DNA of 64,000 nt from Aphis gossypii (lineage: Eukaryota > Arthropoda > Insecta > Hemiptera > Aphididae), in assembly GCF_020184175.1 (NCBI RefSeq), contig NC_065532.1, forward strand, positions 46,210,287-46,274,286. Direction: 5' to 3'. The first letter of the stretch is position 1. Each line of letters begins with the position of its first letter. Positions 25,047 through 36,300 of the stretch are shown piece by piece. A model generated the notes under the pieces. That model saw nothing but the letters and a program-made list of their open reading frames with translations, was not told the origin of the DNA and searched no databases. A program made the position numbers and the translations under genes.

Positions 25047-25790
25047 GACGACGATCGCGGCGGTGGTGGGCTGGTAGGGAAAAAGTTTAATACGCGACGA
25101 CGATAATTGATCCGGCCAGCGCGCGCGCCGATCACGACTCACGAGGATCGTGGAGGAGTAGAACAACTGCAGACTGTGGTCTGCCGGAGCAGTGGGAGGA
25201 GAAGTGGATCGTCGTGACGTCGTCGTCGGCAGCGGCGTTATATAGTCGGTGGTGTTATAAAAAAAATAGTGGCAACAGATGACGACGGGGGGCCAATCGC
25301 GGGACCAAAACAGCCGATTCTTATCACGGGCCTCTCGCCAGCCGTGATAACGTCGAGAAACATGTCTTATCAGTGTTATTGTATTATCTATAAACCTTGA
25401 GCTTATGGTAGTTGCGTGCGTAATCCAAACATTGCGATCTGCACTATTGCAGACTTCCAGTATACGATATGAGCGTGCGACAGACTGAAAAGTAATACAG
25501 ATTATTTACTATTTACTGTACAGAAAACTAAATTTTTGCATGGATTAAAAGATTAAAATATATAGTATATTTAATTTAAGGTTTTTTGTTAGATATTGCC
25601 AATAATTCTCTATGGTACAATTGTTCCGAATTACTAAACGAACTACCATTTAATAATTTAACATTTAAACATATCTTAAACGGTCCAAATAGATACCGGT
25701 GAACGAGAGCAAACGATTCCGGGAGAACCTGCCGTAGTCCACAGTCTTCAGTGTGTCTTGCGATGACCGTTTGAGACGCTTAACACAGTT
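25047..25790. promoter_or_regulatory. Divergent promoter region between TMEM184 and syntaxin-8
   Basis: This is the upstream part of a GC-rich island in AT-rich surroundings. It contains TGACGTCG (25215-25222, CRE-like), CCAAT (25293-25297) and a GATA-bearing inverted repeat (25321-25350). An arthropod initiator-like TCAGTG at 25748 lies 43 bases before the syntaxin-8 start codon. The gene layout is seen directly; use of these motifs is inferred. Confidence 0.5.
25321..25350. promoter_or_regulatory. Inverted repeat with paired GATA motifs
   Basis: TTATCACGG (25321-25329) and CCGTGATAA (25342-25350) are exact reverse complements around a 12-nt spacer. Each arm contains a TGATAA/TTATCA GATA-factor core. 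It sits in the intergenic island of the divergent gene pair. Confidence 0.55.
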
Positions 25791-27709
25791 ATGGCTCTTG
25801 TATTCAACGACAACGATCCGTGGTAAGTCAAAGAGAAAAATGTGCCACTTTTATTATTGTATATTTGTATACAAGTGTCTAATAACAAATTGAATATTAT
25901 CTAGTTATGAACAACAACCATAGTAGGCATATGCAATAAATATTTATTTAGGAGTTAAACTAAGCTTTGATACAATTTTAATTAATAATTGTAACCATAT
26001 TCCAAGTTATCTTTGTAAAAATTGTTCGTTCTTGTTATTCAGAAAAAAAATTATATATTTTCAGGTTGATCGAACATGAGTCATGTGAGAAACTATATAG
26101 AGAAATTGAAGGATTATTAAATGTCAGAGAATTAGAACATAAGTCTTCTGAAAAATATGTTTTGTATTCATCACAAGTGCGGCTTAGGCTAAAACAGTTT
26201 ACTGATGAAGTCCAACAGTTGTCTTATAAACTTAGAGGACTTGCAACATCTAAAGCCGTGTATCCTTTGCTATGAAAATACAATTTTAAGTGATTTTATA
26301 ATATCCCATTAATTTTTCCTGAATTATTTAACATAGTACACTAGATGAAGAGGAACGACGTCAACGTATGATTGAGCTACTCCAAAGCAGAAATATTATA
26401 TTAAATCAACGTTTTCAAAATCGGTAATATATTTTTTTAAACTGCCATGTTGTGAAATGATTTTTACAATAATTATTAATTTATAATCCAAGTACCCTCA
26501 TTTTCTACTGTAAATTATTTGGCAGATATTTTTTTTCTAAAAATGTTGACATATCAAAATCAGAATTCGAATTAGTAGCTAGTTTGAAAAATATTGTAAA
26601 ATTTTAATAATTAATATAAATTTATCAATAATCAATATTTTTAATTTATAAAAATGGTGTTAGTATAATAAATATTAGATTAAATATTAAAATACATCTA
26701 ATTTATATTTTTGTAAATCCATTTTAATGCTTATAATTCTTATTATAAACATTTTAATAATAATTGACGAACTGGTCACTAAAATCTTATATTTATGTAC
26801 ATCAATTTTATTTTTTTAATCATCCACTTAATATATAACAGTACATAAGGGGTTCTTTTTTGAAAAATAGAAGTACAAGACATTCCTTAAGTAGTACTAA
26901 TGTTTTTAATATTTTAAAATTATGATCTTTAAGTATATTAAGAATTTCCCAAAATTAGAATTTGAAAAAGTTCATTATTAAAGGAAAAAAGGGTGAGAAT
27001 AATCTGTATATCAATGTGTATATAAATTATAAATCATTTAAAATGTTATGTTATGGTATTATTTTTAGAAATAATAGTTATTCTCTCGAACGTCAGGAGT
27101 TGATGAGACCAAGTACTAGTATGGTCAAAAAAACTGAAATGCCAACTACTGGGTGGCTGGACAGTGATGATGATGACTATAATGACGATAAACAACCATT
27201 ACTTAATGAAAAAACACTTAAACAGCAGCAACAGTATTTGCTCAAAGGTAAAAATTATAGTGTATTAAGATTTTAATCTTAGGCCTTTACATAAGATTAT
27301 GAATTATAACATACATTATATGCTCAAAATTATACAGAACAAGATGATGGATTAAATGAATTGGCATCAATTGTATCAAGACAGAAAAATATTGCTATTA
27401 CCATAAGCAGTGAAGTCGATCTTCAAAATGGTTAGTATAAAATACAATTTGTTGTGATTGACTATAAGTCTTATAAAATTGTATTATAGAACTAGTTGAT
27501 GACCTATTGGTAAAGATGGACAAAACAACTGCTGGAATTGAAAATGAGACTAAGGAAGTAGTTCAGATATTAAAAAAAGATTCAACTCGAGGTATATCAT
27601 TGATGTTTATAATATGTAAAATATTAGTAACAATTTTATATTATTTACAGGACTTTGGGTGATAATTATTCTTCTATTGATTGCAAATGTTGTTGTTGCT
27701 TTCTCGTGA
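25791..27709 (+). CDS. Syntaxin-8 (Qc-SNARE), complete
   Basis: Seven coding exons join in frame to 248 residues: 25791-25822, 26065-26259, 26337-26423, 27069-27247, 27338-27430, 27490-27591 and 27651-27709. All introns are GT-AG. The protein begins MALVFNDNDPWL. It has an N-terminal helical region (about 15-105), an acidic stretch around GWLDSDDDD (133-141), a SNARE motif (about 160-225) and one C-terminal membrane anchor (231-247). The SNARE motif contains EQDDGLNELASIVSRQK, and its zero-layer glutamine is probably Q194 in VDLQNELVDDL. This matches human STX8 in order, length (236 aa) and the EQD-GL..L..I.SRQK signature. Syntaxin-8 works in late endosome and lysosome fusion with syntaxin-7, Vti1b and VAMP7/8; that is family knowledge. 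The exon 2 donor was set at GT|GTATCC because it alone keeps the frame into TLDEEER. Confidence 0.93.
26847..27000. mobile_element. Transposon relic in syntaxin-8 intron 3
   Basis: The segment is collinear with 9655-9830 and ends in AAGGAAAAAAGGGTGAGAAT. This resembles the inner side of the G-rich right terminus of the element at 49379-50191. It stops about 70 bases before exon 4 (27069). Confidence 0.5.
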
Positions 27710-27834
27710 TATCTGGTTAAAATATTCAAATTTTACTTGCAATAATTTTGTTAAAATTATTTTTCTATACTTTTTAATATTTATTGATAATCAAATATTT
27801 TATTATAATTGTTAATAATTGGATATTTTGTAAA

Positions 27835-27844
27835 AATAAATAAA
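27835..27844 (+). terminator. Poly(A) signal of syntaxin-8
   Basis: Two overlapping AATAAA hexamers lie 126 bases after the stop codon and are followed by a T-rich stretch at 27856-27863. Confidence 0.6.
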
Positions 27845-29329
27845 GTAATTAAAATTTTTTTTATACTTAATAAGTCTATTATATTTACATTATCTAATAT
27901 AATATCTTTTATCACTTTCCAGTTTCTTCAACATTTTAAATTTAATAAAATGATGGCAAATGAGTTTTAATTTGGGTATTTATAGTTTTAAGTTCAATAG
28001 TTAATTACAATTACAACTCATAATAAATCCAATTAAAAAATGCAAACATTTTCCAAATTAAATAATTTGGTTCTATTTTAACAATGATGTTTAGTTTTGA
28101 AGTATAAATTAATATCAATATATTTTTAGTTATACACTCATATTATTCGTATCTTATATTGTTTTGTTTTTTGTTTATGTATTACATAAGTATAGGTTAA
28201 ATAATTTAAAAAAAGACAAAAACATTGCATTTATTATATCGTTCATTATTATAATAGTATATATTTATACTATATTATAGTATATTATTATATTATTGAA
28301 ATTAACTTTTGAAACAATACCAATCTAAGTTGAAGGTTCGTAAACCTAAATAGCTTTAAATTTATTTAAACATTTCGAAAATGTTGTTTTGTATAGTAAA
28401 ATATAGTAATGTATGTAAATGTTTCATGTCTCGGCAATTAATATTTTTGAATTACAATAAAATTAATCTTGTAAGCATTATTGAGTCTCCGTAATGATTG
28501 TATTAATATCTAAACATTTAAAATATGTATTATAGTTTTTATAACAATAACAATTGATCATTAATGCCTAAAAGTAATTAAAACAAAGACTATTGGTGAA
28601 TCATAAATAATTAATAAATTACTAAAAAGTTGTTTTTAAATAACAACATTCCTTCTGTAATTGTTATACATACGTCTTACATTATATTTTATTGATACAA
28701 CATTAATATTTTTATAAAATAATCAGTTATAAACTTTTAACTAACCTAATATGGTCTATACTCTATAGACTATATTATTCTATTAGTGTAATAATATCAT
28801 AGTTTACAGACTTGGTGTCAACGTATATTTAAAATACAATTATTGTACAAAAATACATCCACCTCGTGTATCTTAAGAGTACGTTGGTGTGTTAATCTGT
28901 TACTACTTATCTGTACATTTGGTAGCCTATCTACAACGCCGTGGGATTATCGTTACATAATATTGAATTGTAATTGGATAAAAACTAGGGGAAAACACTC
29001 TTTATTCGTTAATGTTAGATTTGTTTGTTTCTATATTATATACATTAATTATTATGAATGGAAATTAGGTATAACTATACGAATATATTGAATAATAAAT
29101 AATTAGGATGCATGTATATCTTACCATATTATACTAAATAGTATAATTTATAAGCTATAATGTTAAACTGCAATAGTCACGCTTGATAAAAATTAAAAAT
29201 AATTGCCGAAAGTAAACCATAATGTTTGATTATGCCATCTATCGAATATTATTTTGACATCGTTTATCGATAATGTAATGCATACCGTATGAGAAATTAA
29301 TTAATAATTAATATTGATTTTGGTAACCA

Positions 29330-30215
29330 CGGTAACGAATTGTAAGAACGGGCGGACCTAACAAGGATTCTATTCTTTGAATAGGACTCTAAAATGAATT
29401 TTGTAAACGATGTATAATTATAAGTTATTAAACACATTCAGCGCTCGTTTGCGAGCGGGTGCTGTTTCCACAAGTGATTCATCTAGACTTAAATAAACTA
29501 TCATAGTGCTCTGACGAAGAATCATATAATAATTCTGGTTTTGGTCACCTCTTGTTAACGATAAGAGATTTACCATACGTCAATCTTACCGTTAGTCTAC
29601 TTTCCCGCTGAGCATTCCTCTCCGGTATGGTTAAATAGTTTGCATTGTAGCATTGATCGATGTTCAACTTCATGAATTTATGCGTTTTATCTCTGGTACT
29701 GTCAAATCAACGCCGACAGAATGGCTTCCGGTTCTTTACAACATGTTACATATATATTTCACGTAAAAAACTGTATATGTAAAGAGCGGTCAAAATAATT
29801 ATCAAACGCATTACACATCCCTTCTACTTCACTAAGACACGTCAAGTAACCAGAATCTTAGATTTAAATCTATAAAACCTGCGTATTAATCTACGACCAG
29901 ACTCGTTGAAAATCTTTATGACGGAATAGTTGATCGGAAACTAATGTGGTAGAATTCTAGCATAGTTTAGTTTTGCAGCCTAATTAAGAACTTGGATATC
30001 CCGATCTTTAAACGATAGCTAACACTAACCTATAACATAACCGACTACGTAAAGGACATGGTTGCTCCAGAGAGATGCTCCATAAATAGAAAAAGTGAGA
30101 ACGTTCAGATCGTGACTGTGTGGTCACTCATCACAGTGCATTTTCCACATAACACTTGACTGCCTTCGACAACGTGATCAATTGGATAAGTATACTTAAA
30201 GTTTAATTGTAGACG
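29330..30215. other. Unexplained less AT-rich island without an intact ORF
   Basis: Sequence complexity rises abruptly here. It contains short stem-loops: CTATTC-TTT-GAATAG near 29371, and a CAGCGCTCG-TTTG-CGAGC hairpin at 29439-29464. On the minus strand 29590-29698 has acceptor- and donor-like flanks and is open in one frame (TRDKTHKFMKLNIDQCYN...). Nothing matches a family I know. It could be an old repeat, a non-coding RNA or an exon of an unknown gene. Confidence 0.35.
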
Positions 30216-31852
30216 TCTTAACTAATAACAAAATAAAAAAGATACCCTAGCATTAATTTTAATCCTAAAATTTAATTTTGGTTTATGAATTATATATCAG
30301 TATCAAGTGAGTTAAGTTTGCATATTATACACCATATATGATAAAAAGCGATAGGAGTATCCCTAGAACCATTTGTAGAGGGAGGTAGGGGGGAGTAAAA
30401 GCATAAATAGGTATTTTAAAATTAAAGTTACAAAAAAAAAAACCTTTGTTGAGGCCACTGAGGCCCTAAATAATATTTTATATTATTTAAATTACGAGTA
30501 GATAAGATGTTAAAATCTTTTAGTATTCAAAACAAAAAAGTAAAATGGATTATTATGACTGTACAATTTACTATTGTTCATTAGACGGATACCACACGTG
30601 TGGGTACAATGTATTCTTAAGAGGTTGTAAATAAACAATTTTAACCACACACTAGGACAATAAAATGTTACAAATGTCACTATTTAACATATTATTTGCT
30701 AATACTCTAATAATACCTATGTACCTATCATTCATATACATTTTTGTTCATAGTAATGTAATATTCAACGATAGTTCAGTTATAGACAAATTAATTATAA
30801 AAAACTAAGATAAAATATCTACTATTTGCAGAGATGATGATTCATCCCCTTAAACACGCGTTCGTTAAACCTTAACGATGGTTTCAATAATTCGTTAACA
30901 ACCAAACCACGTATAGATTGTAGGTGTATAATATATAAATATATAAATATTTATATTTATAAATCATTAAACTTTTTACGATTCTTGGTACCAAATATAC
31001 AGGCCCCGATCGTTCGTTTAAAAGTACCTATCTTTACATCTACCCTGCATTATCATAATATTTCGACGATGCAATTTTAAATCATTATAAAAAAAAACTA
31101 TAATTTACAGATGTTTCATTATTCTTCACACTACTTTATAAATTATAATTATGATGCATTTTTTTTTTTTTTGTTCAAGTAGGAATACTGGCTGTTATAG
31201 TTTAAAATATATTTTGTCAGGTGGTCTTGTATTCCAAAATAATACAATGATAATATAAAATAAGAAAAATTAAAATTTTGTGAAAATTTTTGTAACCATG
31301 AAAAACTTTTATTATTTGGATAGAAAAAAAAGATTATACATCATTCTACAGTGAAATTTTACAAATAAATTAGAGTGGTGAGGAAGACAATTAAAATGTA
31401 CATAACACAAAATTAAATAACAAATATAATAATATATATAAAAAAAAAAATTTGTATTAATACAATTTGTTTCTTTTTTCTGTAAAAATTATTATTATTA
31501 AATAATTAAATATTCATAATAATCATATTTACATTATGGGGGTTTTTTTTTGTATGCTAGTGGATAAGTAGATAATTGTTTAAAAAATATAAAATAAAAT
31601 ATGTTAATAAAAAAACGTTTTTCATTTATAAATAAAAAATAAACAAAAATAAAATAATCGTACACTTTACAAGTATCAAACACGCAGTAAAGAAAAAAAA
31701 TAAGCGTATATAATATATTTATATATTTAAAAAAAAAAAAAAAAAAAAATTGAAAACCAAGGTACCTTAAAACATAAATTAATAGGAATTACCGATGTTG
31801 TATAAGATACTAATTACTACTTATATTATACGGATAATTATAGTCTATAACT

Positions 31853-31879
31853 ATAATAATAATAATAATAATAATAATA
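31853..31879. repeat. (AAT)n microsatellite
   Basis: An uninterrupted trinucleotide run in the intergenic region. A poly-A tract lies nearby at about 31729-31749. Confidence 0.9.
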
Positions 31880-32900
31880 TAATGATAATAAGGACTGAAT
31901 ATAATGTAGTATAAATATATTATGACAATAATATTATGGCATACACGTATTGTATATATATTTTATATACTATGTATAAATTTGAACACCAAAAACTCTA
32001 ATGAGATGACTAAAGATTTTTTGATTTAGGTATTTATCAGTGAATTATATGCAATATGATAAATATTAATGGGCTGGTGCCGACCAAAATAAGTGACGCC
32101 GCTGCAGTGAACGATTTGACGCTCATCCTAATCCAATGTGATGGTTACTTATATAGTTATGTGATATTATACCATAGCAGCGTGCCTACATTTATCGTAT
32201 ACAAAGGGAAGAAGGATAGTTTATTCGTTCTAGAACGCACTTGGTTGTAGATAATATAGGTAATTAATATTATTAAATAGTTTATAAAATACTATCGTAT
32301 ATAGTAATAATGATAATGATAATAATAATAATAATGTAATGGAATTATTGTTTATTATTGCTATATAATATGCTTGTATAAATGTATAAATGCGAACGCG
32401 CTTAGATTACTTCTTATTATTATTTATATATTTTTTAAACATTCATGATATATATATATGGGTAAGTATATAATAAAAATGTTCAATATTATTATATTGT
32501 ATTGATAATATATACGAATAAACGAAAAACGTACTCGACGCTAACCTAATGACTTAAAGAATTATTATAAAATACGAGTATAGGTACATCATGATATTAG
32601 TATCGGTAATATTGTGAATAAATTTAACGTTTAACATAATGTCGTGAACGGAGGATAGATAAGTGGCCATACAGTGTAATATATTATATATTATTGTGTC
32701 TACCGGTTACGCCGTGCGTACTTTCTATAATACTCAAACAATATACACGCACACACATGACATTACACCACACGTCGACGAATTAAAACGATTAACGTCT
32801 ACATAATATAGAAATAATAAATAAACGGTTGTGTATATATTATAATAATATAGTAGTAATAATATATTATACGGATGAAGAGTATCCTACTACCTACGTA

Positions 32901-32922
32901 TACCTACCTACCTACCTACCTA
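32901..32922. repeat. (TACC)n tetranucleotide repeat
   Basis: Five tandem TACC units followed by TA, downstream of the netrin stop codon and probably in its 3' UTR. Confidence 0.9.
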
Positions 32923-33193
32923 ATATTTATAAAATAAGGACGAAAAGAATCATATAATAAGGGGAGACTCGTATCGTATGTATATATATTATTATTATTA
33001 TGGAAGCCTGGAGGGAACGAAAAAAGTTGGCTCAGTGGCCGGTGGTAGTAGCGGTTGTGTGGTGGGAGGATGATGGTGGTTCTGGTATGTGATGTATACA
33101 TATAATAATATATACATGTATCTTAAAAGTGATTTCACTCTGAGGGTATATATTGTAATTTTTTGTGACGTTTTTGTTCCTTTTTTTTTTTGT

Positions 33194-33338
33194 TTAGTCG
33201 CAGTGTTGGGCTCGTTTCTGGAACCGCCGCATGCGGTTGTGCCAATCGTCTCGCCACTCGATCACTATCGATCTCTGCGTGAATACCAGTCCGTCGCGTC
33301 GTTCGCCGTCGCTCTCCCGGCCGAGAATCAGGTAAAGC
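33194..33338 (-). CDS. Netrin last coding exon (end of NTR domain)
   Basis: It starts after AAATAG with the split codon AG|G and encodes LYLILGRESDGERRDG..IVIEWRDDWHNRMRRFQKRAQHCD and the stop TAA, quoted here in parts. The basic end and final Cys are typical of netrins. Confidence 0.93.
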
Positions 33339-36300
33339 CTATTTACCGAAACGAAAAGAAAAATTAACATCGACCCGACGCAATAATTACACGGTAAACC
33401 GCTTGGTGTGCGATTTCTGTAGAGCAATATTCTATTAAGGAAATATTTACCTTCCGGGTTTGATCTTGGGACACTTGCACTTCAGGTCGCTTTCATGCAT
33501 CCACATCGTGGTCGGTCCCCTGCGAAGTCTCGACCCCGAGTTGCGTTTGTACACCGACTGTACGTTCATCGTGAACTTGGCCCAGTTTTTGGTCACTATC
33601 GGCTCCGAAATTTTGCCCAATATCGCTGCAAAAAAATATAATCTCGTTTTAAATGATTTAATTTTTTTTTTTTTTTTGAATTTTGACTGATATGAAAACC
33701 ACTTATACCCGTATTAGTATACCTAGTGTAAAGTCACTAAAATAATTATTTAAATTTTTTTATAATACACTTACATATACAGGAAAAAGTATTATTATGT
33801 ATAACCGTATATAGGTACATATAGGTAGGTATAACCATAGATATTATAATATACAGCTCAACGACTAGTGTTTGATAGTAAATATTATTAATATTATTAT
33901 ATAATATAATATACTCATATAATATGATTAAATATTTCATTTTATACAAACAATATATACATGTATGTATTTTTGCGATAACGATTTCATCGTGTTTCGT
34001 TGCGTAGGAATTTTATACATGTACAGTTGTATTCGTACGTATTGCCATCAAGATGATTGGTTTTCGTGAAAATGTTTTGGTTTAAAAAATTTAAGCTGTT
34101 TACGATATTCGAAAGTCGTAAAATGAAAACATTTTCTACATTTTCTACATTTTTTAGAATAAAGTCATATTTTATGTAAAAGAAATATTACCCAAAGTAA
34201 AGTATACCGCAAAGTAGGTACCTATGTGTTTTTCTATAGATATACAATCGGCGGTTTCTATTTAAAATGTTAAAGGCAAAAAAGTAAAGAAATGTAATTT
34301 ATAGGTACTACACGAATACCGTATATCTAACCTGTATACGTATATAGAGTATTATATTTATTATAACAATATGCTAGGTGATTCTTTCAACAGTAAGTAA
34401 TCAATATCAAGAAATGTATATACGTTTTTGAAAATATATTTTTTACTTAACTTGAAATCATTGAAAAACGGATTTTATTGTTATATCATTTTAAATTTTT
34501 ATATATTCTGAAGTAAAATATATTTTTTATAAATTTCGACGTATAAAAATAAAATTTCAAACAAGTATAGTTATTAATATATAAACTTTAGATAAGCAGA
34601 GTAGCAAACCAATAATTTGCAAACTATCACAGTTAAATTCATATAATAGTAAGTTAAATCAGCTATCATCAGGACAATTTATTATCCTTCCACAACATTT
34701 ACGATTAATAATAGAGTATGATTATATACCTACATAAGGTTAAATTTAATTATATCGGTTTTATGGCAAAAAAATATAGCTATTTTATAACGATATTACA
34801 TATGAAAAATATCGTTAAAATGTAAAAGCTAACAATCTTTATCATATTAGTTATTTAAATGTTTAAATTATAACTATATTTCTTTGATTGATAAATGAGT
34901 AATCCATTTTTCAATATTATAATGAAGAACGATCAGCCCTTTTTAACATTGAGCTATTAACAAATATACTGTTTATATTAATCAAAAGCACTTATTTATT
35001 TAGTAACTAACTTAATTTTGTTACTAAAAAAGAGTTTTTTTAATATTTTGCATCTTATAGTCTACTATAATATAAGATTTCGCTTGAGTTATTGCAAACA
35101 AAATGATTCTGACATGTTTTTGCTAGATTTATAAATATAATTTAAATTAAATTTCATGTTTTCAACAAAAAGATTTTATATGTGTACTATTTATTATAAC
35201 TCGATGCAAGATAATGGACTAGTTATATACTTACAAATATTATTTTAGATTTGAGGTTGAATGTGTAAATACTATATATTATTATATTATTATAAATAAA
35301 TGTATGATTAATAATGATTAACGAACTCAATATTTTATTTATCAATATAATAAATGCTATTTTATAATCTGATGTCAGACAAAACGTGACTAATTAATAT
35401 TAAAATGTTTACCAAATAACTGTCAAGTATTTTACAGTAATACAACAATGCCTTTGGAATATTATTTTTATTTTAATTTAGTTTTAAAATACAAATAAAC
35501 CTACGAGGCTACAACAGTTCGTAGATGTTTCCGTCGAGATAGTGTCTTTTATTGTTATTTTCCTGCAAGTCTGTCGGTGTACTCGACAAGCGATTTATTA
35601 TACTATGTACAAGATAAACCATACGTATACCTGTATAAACCCGTGTAGGGAAAATTTACATTTTTACATTACACGTACATATACTATGCATATACATATT
35701 TTCTTCATATTTGTCGTGTTTAAAAACGCGTTAAATGTTATTAAGCTATACCTACAGTACTTCAATTTCTTTGTGTATTAACGTTTAAAAATCATTTATG
35801 TATGTGTAATACGTCTTTTTCAAGAACACCCGCGACTCCCGTTTGATGTCTGGTCCGCATCTATCTCCTTTTATGTAACTTACAATTTAACACAGCCCCT
35901 ACGCCATTCGACCGTAGGGATCCTAACTCCTAACCTAACCTGGAATAATAGTATACGTACCGTAATCTCTATGGCAGTACTTGTTCAAATTCAGTCTCTT
36001 GGTTCCGGATCGACACTTGCCGCATTGATCTGTAGAACAAAAACTTTTTTTATAATACACGATAAAACGATTATCCAGGGTATCGCAATAAAACCATAAA
36101 AAAAAGGAAACTATAATAATATAATGTTGTGTGTACAAGAATAGTTGGTTTGTCGATACGTAAACCACGAGTGCATTGTCATATGTATATTATTATTTGT
36201 ACAGTTAGAATTAACTGTAAACCTAATACGCAGTATATAATAATAATACATATTATATATATATATTAAATACCCAATATATGTGTAACACAGCTATAGT

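Larger units (their letters stand above)
27845..33193. other. Intergenic DNA between convergent syntaxin-8 and netrin genes, with the netrin 3' UTR
   Basis: This is mostly AT-rich sequence with poly-A and ATT-type repeats. The netrin 3' UTR must occupy the right part, but many minus-strand AATAAA hexamers prevent fixing its end. A clearly less AT-rich island lies at 29330-30215. No protein-coding gene can be supported. Confidence 0.5.

Noticed and set aside
24476..25166. Several overlapping open frames on both strands in the TMEM184/syntaxin-8 intergenic island.
   Set aside because: They are Arg/Ser/Pro-rich, have no recognisable domains, and lie where a 5' UTR and promoter are expected.
30140..30200. 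TAFDNVINWI in one frame, similar to motif A of a reverse transcriptase.
   Set aside because: The frame is broken by a stop directly upstream and no other reverse-transcriptase motif is found nearby.
30361..30395. G-rich tract that might form a G-quadruplex.
   Set aside because: It has too few separated GGG runs for a standard four-tract quadruplex.
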